From a virus, in IMG/VR virus record IMGVR_UViG_3300041409_000348, positions 1 to 64,000 of that record: DNA of 64,000 nt, one strand, 5' to 3'. The stretch's first letter is position 1; every line of letters starts with the position of its first letter. Position numbers and translations under genes: made by a program. Below, piece by piece: positions 7,372 to 15,952 of this stretch. The notes beneath the pieces were generated by a model. The model searched no databases. It worked only from the letters and a program-made list of their open reading frames with translations, and was not told where the DNA came from.

Positions 7372-7628
7372 CGCCGCGGCGAGCGCCCCCCGGGCTCCTG
7401 GCTGGCCCGCTCCGCCGCGTTGGTCACGTCCACGACTGGCGGTGCTGTCCGCCGGCTGGGTGGCTTCCTGCTGCGCTTCACGGGCTTCACGGCCGGTTCC
7501 CGTTCCCCGTGCAGTTCCTGCTCGAGGTCCCGCCACTTGTTCCCGCTCCCCGGCATTGGTCTCCCTGGTGGATGGGCCGATGGCCGCACGCGCTTCCCAC
7601 GCGGCGGCCACCGGGGCTGGTTCCGCAT
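7368..7628 (-). CDS. Small basic protein, unknown
   Basis: 86 aa from ATG 7628, or 62 aa from ATG 7556, which has a good AGGGAG site. Contains KWRDLEQELHGEREPAVK and a Lys/Arg-rich tail. Third codon positions are GC-rich in this frame, unlike the overlapping frame of the nuclease. Its stop overlaps the VRR-NUC start by ATGA. Confidence 0.5.
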   Translation of the reverse strand: MRNQPRWPPRGKRVRPSAHPPGRPMPGSGNKWRDLEQELHGEREPAVKPVKRSRKPPSRRTAPPVVDVTNAAERASQEPGGRSPRR

Positions 7629-7679
7629 CCACGCCCCCGGGGACAGTGGATGACGTGGATGCGGAAGTCTTGGGGCTGG

Positions 7680-7862
7680 TCACGACGCCCGCCCGAAGGT
7701 CTGGACGTTCGCGGCCTGCCCGGTTTCCTGCGGTGCCTGTTTCTGCACCGGGGGGGCCTTCACCTGCACACCGCCGCCCTGGCGCAGCAGATGCCACCCG
7801 GCGCCGATTCCGGCGAGCAGGACAATGTTCTCCGCGATGATCGCGGCTACAGCGACACTCAT
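7680..7862 (-). CDS. Single-helix membrane protein (60 aa)
   Basis: One N-terminal hydrophobic helix (VAAIIAENIVLLAGIGAGWHLL), then a polar Gln/Pro/Ala tail. Small phage membrane protein of unknown role. Start overlaps the upstream stop. Confidence 0.6.
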   Translation of the reverse strand: MSVAVAAIIAENIVLLAGIGAGWHLLRQGGGVQVKAPPVQKQAPQETGQAANVQTFGRAS

Positions 7863-8116
7863 GATCCTGGCCTTCTGTATGCGTTGAAGGGGGCGCCATG
7901 CTCGGCGCGGTACGGGCCGGGTGCGGTCTCCGAGGGCAGGAACCCGAGCTGTTCCATGCGCTCCCGCAGTTCGGTGGCGTCCGCGACGATCCCGCCGAGG
8001 AACACTGATGCTTCCCGGGCCTGGTGGAGGGTGACGTCGATCGGTGCGGTGAGCGCGTCCGGGTGCCTGGCCCAGAACTTCACCCAGCGGTCCTTGCGCT
8101 TGCTGCGGGCGGTCAC
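7859..8116 (-). CDS. Hypothetical protein (85 aa)
   Basis: Starts at GTG 8116 as GTGA overlap with the upstream gene (VTARSKRKDRWVKFWARHPD). Basic N-terminus and helical middle. No family recognised. Confidence 0.6.
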   Translation of the reverse strand: MTARSKRKDRWVKFWARHPDALTAPIDVTLHQAREASVFLGGIVADATELRERMEQLGFLPSETAPGPYRAEHGAPFNAYRRPGS

Positions 8117-8292
8117 ACCGGCCCCCCCTCGAGGCTGTCCCGCGGGCTGTGCAGGGGGCAGAACGGGTGCGGGACGCTCAGTTCCCACCGCCACGGGTCC
8201 ATGGATGTCCGCCACGCCCAGGTGCAGCAGCAGCCGTCCGGGATGATCTGGTAACTGGCCGCGGTGCGGATGGGCGGCAGGATCGGGCTCAC
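8113..8292 (-). CDS. Hypothetical Trp/Cys-rich protein (59 aa)
   Basis: GTG 8292 start, overlapping the preceding micro-ORF stop. Contains IIPDGCCCTWAWRTSMDPWRW and a PFCPLH motif; possible small metal-binding protein. No family recognised. Confidence 0.5.
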   Translation of the reverse strand: MSPILPPIRTAASYQIIPDGCCCTWAWRTSMDPWRWELSVPHPFCPLHSPRDSLEGGPV

Positions 8293-8390
8293 GCGGCCAC
8301 CGCCGGTTCCGTGCGGGCCAGCAGCGACCGCATAGCCTCGGGCGCCCGCAGCAGCAGCCGGATAGCCGCGGCACCCTGCTGCGGCATCAT
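8289..8390 (-). CDS. Candidate micro-ORF (33 aa)
   Basis: MMPQQGAAAIRLLLRAPEAM... ends TEPAVAA. Its ATG overlaps the HNH gene stop and its stop overlaps the next GTG, so the chain of coupled genes is unbroken. Amphipathic helix only; function unknown. Confidence 0.45.
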   Translation of the reverse strand: MMPQQGAAAIRLLLRAPEAMRSLLARTEPAVAA

Positions 8391-8983
8391 GCGGCATTCC
8401 TAAGCTCGCGGGCCCGCTTGGTCTGACGGTTCCGCTCAGCCCGGCAGATGTCGGAGCACGACTTCTGCTGCAGGAGGCCCCGGAAGACTGTCCCGCACAC
8501 GATGCATTCCTTTGATTCCGTGTGCTCCGCGTTGCGCCGGCTGATCAGCTCGCCCCTGCATGCCGGGCTGCATGTCTGCTGACGCAGACGCTTCGTCTTA
8601 TGGGGCGTGAACTGCGTCCCGCAGACGACGCAAACCTTGACTGTCGCGTGCCGGGTGTGCCTATGGCCGTGCTGTTCGGATGTGACCAGTTCGAGATTCT
8701 CGGGGCGATTGTCCAGCCGGTTGCGGTTCTTGTGGTGAACCTGCTCCCAGCGCTTGAGCCGGCGGCCTAGCGCCTGTTCCATGACGTAGCGATGCTCAAG
8801 GATCTTCCTGCCGTCAGGGGTTTTGATCTGGCGGTACCGGCCGACAAACTGCCCATCCGGCAGACGCCGGTTCAGGAGCAGCCCGCTGCATCGTTTGCTG
8901 CAGCAGCGTCGCGCCTCGTACTGCCAGTAAGCCTCAGTTGGGCGCTTCCCGTACTCGCCGCCGCACTGTTCGCAGATCTTCAT
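8387..8983 (-). CDS. HNH homing endonuclease with zinc fingers
   Basis: 198 aa from ATG 8983 (MKICEQCGGEYGKRP). Central HNH core: VHHKNRNRLDNRPENLELVT. It is flanked by four C-x2-C-type pairs (CEQCG, CVVCGTQF...C...C, CIVCGTVF...C...C). It is a free-standing phage homing endonuclease type. It abuts the 3' end of the C5 methyltransferase gene. Confidence 0.85.
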   Translation of the reverse strand: MKICEQCGGEYGKRPTEAYWQYEARRCCSKRCSGLLLNRRLPDGQFVGRYRQIKTPDGRKILEHRYVMEQALGRRLKRWEQVHHKNRNRLDNRPENLELVTSEQHGHRHTRHATVKVCVVCGTQFTPHKTKRLRQQTCSPACRGELISRRNAEHTESKECIVCGTVFRGLLQQKSCSDICRAERNRQTKRARELRNAA

Positions 8984-10522
8984 GCGGCCCTCCTGCTCTC
9001 GTCCGGGATGCCCAGCAGGAGTCGCAGCGCGAGGGCGCATTGCTGCGGAACCACCCCGTTCCCCAGGGCGTGGAGCTGGGCATTGCGGGACAGGCCGGGA
9101 ACGTCGGTCACCCAGCCGTCAGGCAGGCCCATGAGGAACTCCACGAACCTCGGGCTCAGGCGCTCTCCAGTCCGTCCAGGCTCAGTTGGCCGGGGAGCGG
9201 TGCGGCCGGTTGCCCGTTCCCATCGGCGGATGGCGGGCTCGTAGGTTCCCCACGCAGTTCGCTGACCACTGTCTCCCGCAGGTTCCGCGGTGACCCGCCA
9301 TGATCCCCGTTGCCCCTGTTGCGGGCCTTCACCTGTTCCAGCGTCCTGGCGGGCAGTGAATCCATCGTGTTCGGCGTCGGCAGGAGTGCCGCAACCGACG
9401 CCAGGTCGGGGGCCGCCCCGCCGTTCCTGCCCATCGCCCGGCCCGGCAGGTGCCTCCTCACCGCTTCCTCCGGCGTGCGATCCTGCGTCCTGGCCGTAGG
9501 TGTCGGCAGGAGCATCTCCACAACTTCGTTCAGCGGCCTGGCGTTCGTCCCGATCAGATTCGACTGCCCCGACTTCCAGTCCCTCGCCGCGGGTGTCGGC
9601 AGGAGCTGGTGCTCCACCTGATCGGCCAGCGTCGGGCCATGGCCGCCCGCCCGCCGTTTGTCCGGGTGCTGCGAGCCGCCGTTCACCGCGAGCTGTGCAG
9701 TCGGCGTCTTGAGCAGCTGCTGCGCCGCTATCGCCAGCGGCGTGCCCTGCCCGTTCCCGTTGATCCCTTTCGCCAAGTTCGCCTGCCTGCGCGCCTCCCA
9801 GGACTCCAGAGACTCCCCGTCGTTGAAGTTCCCCGCATTCGGGGTCGGCAGCAGATCGCGCACTTCGTTCCGCAACCCCCAGCCCGCGCTGCTGCCCCTG
9901 GCTCCCTTGCCGTCCTCGTCCCCCGCCCATCCCCCGTCCGAAGCTCTCGGCGTTGACAGCAGGCCAAGCGACGATGAAGACCCGCTCGCGGCGGTGGGGT
10001 GCCCCTGCGTCAGCGGCGGATACAGTTGCCCACTCCGCATCGAACCCGAGGTCGGCCAGGTCTCCGAGAACGGCACCGCATGCCCGCAGAGCATGCTCAT
10101 CGCCGGACTCTCCCATGCACCACGGGCAGGGTTCCATGTTGCTGTCGGCTCCGGCACTGAGCAGTCCTCTCACGTTCTCCAGCAGGACGATCGACGGCCG
10201 CAGCACGCCGATGGCCTGCGCCACATACGCCCAGACGCCGGTACGGTTACCGGCCCGCAGGCCCTTACGTGCGCCGGCGCAGGACACGTCCTGGCATGGG
10301 AAACCGGCGGTCAGGATGTCCACGGGCCCGGCCGCGGCCCAATCGGCGGCCGTGATGTCGCCCAAGTTGGGCACATCGGGGAAGCGGTGGGCGAGGATCT
10401 TCGCCGCGCCCGGGTCGTTATCGGCCACCCAAACGAGCTCGCCGCCGAGGACTGATTCCACGGCCATGCCCAGGCCCTCGTAAGTAGCCTGAGCAAAGCG
10501 AACCGATCCGCAACTCAGACAT
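8980..10522 (-). CDS. C5-cytosine DNA methyltransferase, frameshifted in motif I
   Basis: Start ATG 10522 gives MSELRIGSLCSGY, then TTA (10481-10483). The conserved continuation EGLGMAVESVLGGELVWVAD is +1. Motif IV is intact (TAGFPCQDVS), as are motif VI (VLLENVRG), RRERVFI, and the C-terminal SPRFVEFLMGLPDGWV and ALGNGVVPQQ. A TTAC insertion splits the SAM-binding motif I. Reinitiation at ATG 10467 would lack motif I. The enzyme is either inactive or made by frameshifting. It would protect phage DNA from restriction. Confidence 0.85.
9156..10157 (-). CDS. Overlapping ORF with LPTP repeats inside the methyltransferase
   Basis: 333 codons without a stop in another frame of the same strand. 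It opens with ETWPTSGSMRSGQLYP, then has five LL(P/S)TPxA units (LLSTPRASDG, LLPTPNAGNF, LLPTPAARDW, LLPTPTARTQ, LLPTPNTMDS). I recognise this WPxSGxMRxG...LPTP pattern from proteins reported near phage and bacterial C5 methyltransferases. In the middle, the amino acids are more balanced in this frame than in the methyltransferase frame (Gly/Arg/Ala-rich there). Function unknown. Confidence 0.55.
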   Translation of the reverse strand: MPEPTATWNPARGAWESPAMSMLCGHAVPFSETWPTSGSMRSGQLYPPLTQGHPTAASGSSSSLGLLSTPRASDGGWAGDEDGKGARGSSAGWGLRNEVRDLLPTPNAGNFNDGESLESWEARRQANLAKGINGNGQGTPLAIAAQQLLKTPTAQLAVNGGSQHPDKRRAGGHGPTLADQVEHQLLPTPAARDWKSGQSNLIGTNARPLNEVVEMLLPTPTARTQDRTPEEAVRRHLPGRAMGRNGGAAPDLASVAALLPTPNTMDSLPARTLEQVKARNRGNGDHGGSPRNLRETVVSELRGEPTSPPSADGNGQPAAPLPGQLSLDGLESA

Positions 10523-11090
10523 TTCCCACCACCTCCTTAAAGAGGGACTGGGTAGAACGGCCCAGTACCGCCCGGCGCCGGGCATCAAGTCGCAGATGAC
10601 ATGGCACACACAGGCGCGCGTAGTCGTAGACGTCTTCGTAGTGGCCGGACAGGTTGGCCCACTGATACGTCGCTGATGAATTGTCCGTATCGCAGCAAGC
10701 GCACCGCTTGGGTTTCCCTCGCGCCACCTCAACTCGCAGGTGCAAAGCGGCAAGCCCAGCACTGTCGCCGCGCCAGAAGGAGTTGGCAGGTCCAGCCTGA
10801 TCTCGCTTCCCTAGGGGGCGCGTGGGGATCTGGTAGCGACGAATGATGTTCTGCGCCTTGAATCCCTTCGGGAGCCTCCTTTGAACCTCGGCCACCGTCA
10901 GCCCGGATTCGTAAAGATCGCGAACAAGCTGAACGGTCTCGGGGGGGTAGTCACGCAACGACCCGGAGGATGGATGCTCGCGTTCTCGCAGGATGGCCCC
11001 GCACTTGCGGCCACAGGTGCGGTTTTTTGCGCGCGCCTGGAATGGCAAACCACAGACCTCGCAGTCTCGGGCACGGAGAGGGCTAGGCAT
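10515..11090 (-). CDS. HNH-type homing endonuclease
   Basis: 191 aa from ATG 11090. N-terminal Cys pairs (CEVCGLPF...TCGRKC), a HTH-like middle (LYESGLTVAEVQRRL), and a C-terminal module CACCDTDNSSATYQWANL...LCVPCHLRLD. That module is a common phage HNH variant in which Asn/Cys residues set the zinc-bound ββα core. Its stop overlaps the methyltransferase start region, 32 bp from the methyltransferase frameshift. Confidence 0.75.
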   Translation of the reverse strand: MPSPLRARDCEVCGLPFQARAKNRTCGRKCGAILREREHPSSGSLRDYPPETVQLVRDLYESGLTVAEVQRRLPKGFKAQNIIRRYQIPTRPLGKRDQAGPANSFWRGDSAGLAALHLRVEVARGKPKRCACCDTDNSSATYQWANLSGHYEDVYDYARLCVPCHLRLDARRRAVLGRSTQSLFKEVVGNV

Positions 11091-11247
11091 GCGTCGCGCT
11101 CCCGTCCATCTGTGCGCGGGCCAGTGCCGGTTCAGGCTTGTGTTCGCTGGTCGGGAACGGGCCACGCCATTTGCATTTGGCTAGGTCGCAGGCGCGGGGG
11201 ATCTGCCGCCAAGTGTCGGCCCAGGCCGCGATGCGGGCGGTGGTCAT
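11083..11247 (-). CDS. Hypothetical protein (54 aa)
   Basis: MTTARIAAWADTWRQIPRAC with one further Cys (CDLAKCKWRG). Overlaps both neighbouring endonuclease genes. No family recognised. Confidence 0.5.
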   Translation of the reverse strand: MTTARIAAWADTWRQIPRACDLAKCKWRGPFPTSEHKPEPALARAQMDGSATHA

Positions 11248-11672
11248 GCGGCGGGTCCTCCGTCGTTCCATGAGTGGACCAAGAGGCCCAGGTCATAAGC
11301 CCACTGGAGCTGGTTCTCCGGCGCGAATGTGACCTGATCATGATGTTTGCGGCACAGCGGCTCGGCGTTGTTCTCGTCGGTAATAGCTCCGCCCCTGGCG
11401 CGGCTTTTCGGTTCGTGCAAATCGTCGGCGAGGCGCGGGCACCAGGGGACCGCGCACATGACGGTCCCTTCACGGCGGTCGGGGTAAAGCCGGTCGGCCA
11501 TGGCGGCGCGTTCCCGGTTCTGGCGGGCTCGTTTGAGGCTGACCGCCTTGATCGGGGTCCGCTGCTGCGGGATCTGGATGACTGGTGCCCCGTCCCCGTC
11601 GATCACCTTGAACCGGCGGATGGGTGTGCGGGCCATGGGCTCGGTGCGGGGCTTCATGCCGGTGCGTTTCAT
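11244..11672 (-). CDS. HNH endonuclease
   Basis: 142 aa from ATG 11672. The core reads CAVPWCPRLADDLHEPKSR, then AEPLCRKHHDQV: two zinc Cys pairs with the H...N...H catalytic layout of classical HNH proteins. The basic N-terminus probably contacts DNA. Free-standing homing endonuclease or recombination-associated nuclease. Confidence 0.8.
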   Translation of the reverse strand: MKRTGMKPRTEPMARTPIRRFKVIDGDGAPVIQIPQQRTPIKAVSLKRARQNRERAAMADRLYPDRREGTVMCAVPWCPRLADDLHEPKSRARGGAITDENNAEPLCRKHHDQVTFAPENQLQWAYDLGLLVHSWNDGGPAA

Positions 11673-12025
11673 CGTTGCCCCACCCCTGCCGCGCCGTACA
11701 TCGCCCGCAGATTGCTGTTGATCGATTGCCACGCGAGGAGTTCCTTCTCCAGCGCCTTCGCGGTTCGTTCGGCGTGCTTGAATGCGATCTCGGCGGTGTC
11801 GGCTTCCTCGCGGAACGGCATCGCCTGAATGTCCGCGGTGTACCTGCGCTCGTGCGCCGGTCCGTCGGCCTTCTTGTAGGCGTGGGCGTAGGCCAGGTCG
11901 AAAGCGCGCTTCTTGCCCCGCGCCTCCCGTTCAGCGTTGGTGACGACCCCGACGCCCCTGGCGATCCGCTCGGACAGTTCCTGGATCTTGCCCTCGGCGT
12001 CGACCGGGTTGAGAACCTCGCTCAT
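11669..12025 (-). CDS. Hypothetical helical protein (118 aa)
   Basis: Charged helix-rich protein (KIQELSERIARGVGVVTNAE...TAEIAFKHAERTAKALEKEL), probably coiled-coil. It sits between nuclease and exonuclease genes with 4-bp overlaps. Could be a small partner of the recombination proteins; inferred from position only. Confidence 0.6.
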   Translation of the reverse strand: MSEVLNPVDAEGKIQELSERIARGVGVVTNAEREARGKKRAFDLAYAHAYKKADGPAHERRYTADIQAMPFREEADTAEIAFKHAERTAKALEKELLAWQSINSNLRAMYGAAGVGQR

Positions 12026-12990
12026 GCGGCCTTCTTCCGCTGCGCTGGTGTCTTGATCCGGGTGACGGTCAGGCGCGGCGCGTTGCCGGGCCTGGTGACC
12101 ATGGGGACCGTCTCGCCGCGGGCCTCGTACTCGGCGCGGATGCGGGCCTCGTCGATGGCGTCCTTGTCCTCGCCGGGCTCGCCGAGGGAGATACGCCACT
12201 CCCCGGCCGTGCCGCGCAGGCCGCGGATCATCGGGGCGAGGCTTTCCTTCTCCTTGCCGAGCGGGCCGACGATGGCGTTGATCTCCCCGTACCGGGCGAC
12301 CGCACCGGCCAGTTCCGGGTCGGTGATCACCTCACCCGCCCGCCTCGCCGAAGGGTCGCGGCACAGCGAGAAGAACGAGCAGTAGTTCTCGCAGAACGCG
12401 AACGGCTTGTCTTTCGGCAGCGGCTCCCCGGCCGCCATGAGGGCGCGCACCTCGTCGAGCCGGTCGGCGCCCTCATCGGCGAGCGCCCGGTCGAACTGCT
12501 CCTCGTAGCACCACCAGTCGGCGAACGTGCCGTCCACGGGGATCACCAGCAGCCGGACCGTGCAGTCCGGCGGAAGCTCGCCCGCGGCGATGAGCCCGGC
12601 GGCGTACCCGTGGGCCTGGATGCGGGCCTGCCGCATCGTGGCCGGCTTGTCCCGCCACGTCTTCGAGTTGGCCAGCGTCTTGGTCTTGATGTCCGTGACG
12701 GACACAGCGTCAACGAGGTCGGCGTGACCGGGGATACCCCGGTACTCGGTGTCCACTTCGGTGCGGACGCCCGGCCCGGTGAGGATCGGCTCCAGGTACT
12801 CATGCAGGGCGGTGCCGCGCTGCGCGGCCCACGTGTCTGTCTCGTCGGTGGCCCACGCCCCGTCGAGCCGGTAGCCGAGCGCGGAGCGGCAGCCGCCCAC
12901 CTCGGACCAGCCGACGGCGGTCTGGGTCGACCGCGGGCGCGCGGCGTCATGGTCGCGCGCCCGCTTGATCACCTCGTCGATGAAAGACAT
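12022..12990 (-). CDS. Cas4/RecB-like PD-(D/E)XK exonuclease
   Basis: 322 aa. Core: GTALHEYLEPIL, GHADLVDAVSVTDIKTKT (D...DxK), QAHGYAAGLIAAG (QxxxY). Later Cys residues (CENYCSFFSLC) could hold an iron-sulfur cluster as in Cas4/AddB. It overlaps the annealing-protein gene by one base. The pair forms a phage exonuclease/annealase recombination module acting on double-strand ends during replication. Confidence 0.85.
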   Translation of the reverse strand: MSFIDEVIKRARDHDAARPRSTQTAVGWSEVGGCRSALGYRLDGAWATDETDTWAAQRGTALHEYLEPILTGPGVRTEVDTEYRGIPGHADLVDAVSVTDIKTKTLANSKTWRDKPATMRQARIQAHGYAAGLIAAGELPPDCTVRLLVIPVDGTFADWWCYEEQFDRALADEGADRLDEVRALMAAGEPLPKDKPFAFCENYCSFFSLCRDPSARRAGEVITDPELAGAVARYGEINAIVGPLGKEKESLAPMIRGLRGTAGEWRISLGEPGEDKDAIDEARIRAEYEARGETVPMVTRPGNAPRLTVTRIKTPAQRKKAA

Positions 12991-13967
12991 CAGGCTGCTG
13001 CCTTCAGGGCGTCGATGGCCTTGCGGACATCGGCTGCGGTTGCGCCTTCCACTGTCTTGCCGGACACCTTGCGGACGTGATCCTCAACCGCGCCGACTTC
13101 CATCCGGTGCGCCTCGGCCGCCTTGTACAGGTCGTTCCATGCGGCGTCGGTGTCTTCCAGCACCTTCTTGCGGAAGTTCAGGTACGGCCCGAGCTGGCCC
13201 TTGGTGCCGCTCGACGGGTCGGCGACGTAGGCGCGGAGCTTGCCCTTCGCCAGCACCTTGGCGTGGATCTCCCGCAGCTCGTTCACGCTGAGGCAAGTGG
13301 CGGCCTCGTCGGCGAGCGCCTGCGCTTCATCGTCGATCTCCGCGTCAGGGTCGGGTGCGGCCTGCACGGTGGGACGGGCGACCTGGCCGCGGTCGGCGTT
13401 CTGCCGTGGCCTGGCGGGGGTGGCGTCCTCGAACGGGTCAGCGTTGCGGCCCCGGCTTGCCTTGCCGGCCGAGGCGGTGGCATTCTCCGCTGTCGGGTCT
13501 GCCCGGTCGCCCTTGGCCCACAGATCCAGGGCCACGCCGAACCTCATCGCCGCGTTCCGCAGGGCGTCGCCGATGAGCACCTTCACAGCGTCCGGCTGGC
13601 CAGATGGCACCGAGCCGTAGCCGAGCCGGGTCACGCCGCCGGCCGTGAGCTTGATCCACAGTCCGACCGGGTTGCCGCTGTCGTCAGTGTCGAACGCAGG
13701 CATGCCGTGCTCGTCCTCGGCCTTGGGCTCCCAGTTCCACTCCGGGTCAGCGGCGAGCAGGCGGCTCGTGACGTCGGCGTGGCCCACGTAGTCGATGTGG
13801 ATGTGCCGTTCGGAGACGTAGGCGTCACAGACCTTGCACTTGGACTTCTTGTGCTCGTTGCAGTCCTTGCGCCGGTCGCTGCAGTTGGGGCAGGTGACGC
13901 GGGGAAGCTTGCCGACTTCCTCGGCCGGGAAGGGCTTGCGGAGTTCGGTCCAGATGTCGGCGCTCAT
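12990..13967 (-). CDS. Rad52-like single-strand annealing protein
   Basis: 325 aa. An N-terminal CxxC pair set (CPNCSDRRKDC...CKVC) precedes HIDYVGHADVTSRLLAADPEWNWEP, LWIKLTAGGVTRLGYGSV and IGDALRNAAMRFGVALDLW. This is the layout of Rad52/DdrA-like phage annealases. The C-terminal 150 residues are acidic and helical and probably bind partners. Coupled to the exonuclease gene. Confidence 0.75.
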   Translation of the reverse strand: MSADIWTELRKPFPAEEVGKLPRVTCPNCSDRRKDCNEHKKSKCKVCDAYVSERHIHIDYVGHADVTSRLLAADPEWNWEPKAEDEHGMPAFDTDDSGNPVGLWIKLTAGGVTRLGYGSVPSGQPDAVKVLIGDALRNAAMRFGVALDLWAKGDRADPTAENATASAGKASRGRNADPFEDATPARPRQNADRGQVARPTVQAAPDPDAEIDDEAQALADEAATCLSVNELREIHAKVLAKGKLRAYVADPSSGTKGQLGPYLNFRKKVLEDTDAAWNDLYKAAEAHRMEVGAVEDHVRKVSGKTVEGATAADVRKAIDALKAAA

Positions 13968-14314
13968 GCTGCCCTCTCCGTTCGGTGCGTCAGGTCGATG
14001 CCGAGGTCCGCGAACACTTTCCGCGCGGCGTCAGTGGTGTCGGCGAGATCCTGGGCGGCGATCCGGGCCGCCTCCCGCTCGGGCTCATCGCTGTCCAGCT
14101 CGTGGTAGATCGCGGACCAGTGGATGCCCTCGTCGAGGGCCTCAACGTTGGTGATGGCGGTGGCGAGGCTGTGGATCGTGTCGAGGATCGCCCGGCTGGC
14201 TGCCGGTCCGGCTGGCCAGTCCGCGCGTTTGACGGCGGCGAGCAGGGCGTGCGCCCCGGCGGTGGTGCCGATGACAGGTGACGGGTCAGCCTTGGCGGTC
14301 ATCGGGATGGCCAT
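13964..14314 (-). CDS. Hypothetical helical protein (116 aa)
   Basis: Starts MAIPMTAKADPSPVIGTTAG; mostly helix, ending FADLGIDLTHRTERAA. Overlaps the Rad52-like gene by 4 bp, so probably co-expressed with recombination. No family recognised. Confidence 0.6.
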   Translation of the reverse strand: MAIPMTAKADPSPVIGTTAGAHALLAAVKRADWPAGPAASRAILDTIHSLATAITNVEALDEGIHWSAIYHELDSDEPEREAARIAAQDLADTTDAARKVFADLGIDLTHRTERAA

Positions 14315-14778
14315 CAGGCGGCCCTCACAGCGAGCGGCATCTGCGGGATGAACAGCGGGTTGGAGCGGACGTCCCGGACGCACACCCAGGAGCCGAACAG
14401 GTCTTGCCGCCACCCGGCGGCGCGGGCACTGTCGCGGAGGGCGTGGAAGGTGCCTGCGGCGGTGTCGGCGTAGGAGACGGCACAGTGGCCGCAGGTGAGG
14501 GTGAACCGGCCGATCTCGTCGGGGATGCTGTCCCCGATGAGGGTCCGCCCGGTGATGTGCAGAGCGACCCGGACCGCTGAGGGCTGCGGCACTGGCCGGA
14601 CCCGGCGCACCTTGCGGTACGGCAGAGGCGCCGGGAACATCTGCGTGTCGTCCGGTGATGCGCCGGCCGTCACTATGGTGATGGTCTCGGTGGCCGGCTC
14701 GTGGGCCAGTTCCGGGAGGTCGAACATGGGGCCGCCGGAAGGTGCCGCGTGGCGGCCGTGACGGAAGAGGATGCTCAT
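14314..14778 (-). CDS. Hypothetical protein with one CxxC
   Basis: 154 aa with LTCGHCAVSYADTAAGTFHALRDSARAAGW, a pattern seen in small actinophage proteins. One Cys pair only. Function unknown. Confidence 0.6.
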   Translation of the reverse strand: MSILFRHGRHAAPSGGPMFDLPELAHEPATETITIVTAGASPDDTQMFPAPLPYRKVRRVRPVPQPSAVRVALHITGRTLIGDSIPDEIGRFTLTCGHCAVSYADTAAGTFHALRDSARAAGWRQDLFGSWVCVRDVRSNPLFIPQMPLAVRAA

Positions 14779-15152
14779 GCGGCTGCGTCCTTAATGCCGT
14801 AGAGGGCGCGCTGGCGGTTCTCTGCCTGCGCGGCGGCCGGGGTGTAGTGGGCCTCGACCGTGACGTCACCGAAGTGGCGGGCGGCGATGTAGCAGCCGTC
14901 CACCGTGGTCTCGGCGTGGACGCCGTACAGGCGGGCGACCTCATCGACGGCGGCGCGGCGGTCCTCATCCGGGCCGGCCGGGATGGGGATGTTCATGACC
15001 ACGTGCGGGGGGATGGGGGCGTCCAGGTGGGTCGCGGTGAACACGGCGACGCTGGTCAGTGCGGAGACGAGCCCGGTCCGCTCACCGGTCCCGGCTGCGG
15101 CGAGGGCCTTCTCGTGGTCGGTCCAGCCGTGGTAGAGAACTGGCTCGCTCAT
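14775..15152 (-). CDS. Hypothetical protein (125 aa)
   Basis: ATG 15152 overlaps the upstream stop by ATGA. Beta-rich region VVMNIPIPAGPDEDRRAAVDEVARLYGVHA. Conserved-looking but unrecognised. Confidence 0.6.
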   Translation of the reverse strand: MSEPVLYHGWTDHEKALAAAGTGERTGLVSALTSVAVFTATHLDAPIPPHVVMNIPIPAGPDEDRRAAVDEVARLYGVHAETTVDGCYIAARHFGDVTVEAHYTPAAAQAENRQRALYGIKDAAA

Positions 15153-15394
15153 GCGGTGCCTCCGGCTTCCGGTGCGCGAACCGCTTCGCTCCAGGCGTCG
15201 TGGTCGGTGACGGGCATCTCGCCGACCTGAGGCAGCGCGGTGGCGGCGGCCAGGGCGAGCGTGGCGTGCACCTGGGCGGCGGCGATCACGGCCGAGCCGT
15301 TCTCGGCGAGGATCACGGGCGGCCCGTAGTGCTGGACCTGGGTGACGTTTCCGAGCAACTGCTCGGCGATCTGGTAGTGCTCTGGCCCGGTCAT
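15149..15394 (-). CDS. Hypothetical protein (81 aa)
   Basis: Opens MTGPEHYQIAEQLLGNVTQV. Proteins beginning with this tetrapeptide-like block and containing HATLALAAATAL are common small products of Streptomyces mobile elements; function unknown. Confidence 0.6.
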   Translation of the reverse strand: MTGPEHYQIAEQLLGNVTQVQHYGPPVILAENGSAVIAAAQVHATLALAAATALPQVGEMPVTDHDAWSEAVRAPEAGGTA

Positions 15395-15858
15395 GCCGCA
15401 CGCTCCCCGGACGGGACCGCGATGACGAAAGTGACCGGGCTGACCGGCTCACCGGACTCCAGTGCCCGCTTGAACTTCGCGGCCACCTCGGGGAGGTCCA
15501 CGGTGCCGCCGCCGTCCCGGAACAGGACCGTCGCGGAGCCGTAGGTGACCGTCACCGGCCGGGCGATCGTCTCGCTGATGGCCAGCGCGATGGGGTGCCG
15601 GGCCGGGTTGCGGATGTCACCGGCGAGGATGTGCCGGGCGGCGACGGTGACGGTGACCGCCCCGGGCCGGGTGTCCGTGCCGTTGAGCAGCGCGGTGACC
15701 TCGGATTCGCGGTACCGGCGGTGGCCGCCGAGCGTGCGGAGCGCTGTGATCTTGCCGGCCTTGGCCCAGCGGCTGACTGTTTTGACGTCGACCCTGAAGG
15801 TCGCCGCCACCTCGGCGGGAGTCAGGAGCCTCTCGTATTGCAGATCTTCGTGCCCCAT
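15391..15858 (-). CDS. MerR/BldC-type DNA-binding protein
   Basis: 155 aa. N-terminal MerR-like winged helix: LLTPAEVAATFRVDVKTVSRWAKAGKI...TLGGHRRYRESEV. The C-terminal 90 residues form an unrecognised domain (ARHPIALAISETIARPVTVTYGS). Such proteins act as excisionases or developmental-type regulators. It begins the minus-strand early operon that ends near the left edge. Confidence 0.75.
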   Translation of the reverse strand: MGHEDLQYERLLTPAEVAATFRVDVKTVSRWAKAGKITALRTLGGHRRYRESEVTALLNGTDTRPGAVTVTVAARHILAGDIRNPARHPIALAISETIARPVTVTYGSATVLFRDGGGTVDLPEVAAKFKRALESGEPVSPVTFVIAVPSGERAA

Positions 15859-15952
15859 GGGGCTTGATCCCTTCGTTGGTAGAATGAATGCGCGGCTTGA
15901 TCCCGCCCCCGGTCGTCAGCAGCGGCCGGGGTTTTTTACGTCTAATGGCCGC
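15859..15952 (+). terminator. Terminator hairpin in a 94-bp non-coding gap
   Basis: CCCCGG (15907-15912), a 13-nt loop, CCGGGG (15926-15931) and six T (15932-15937) read as a plus-strand terminator. A TAGAAT box at 15880-15885 lies upstream, and GGCTTGATCCC is repeated at about 15861 and 15895. A short plus-strand RNA is possible. Confidence 0.5.
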
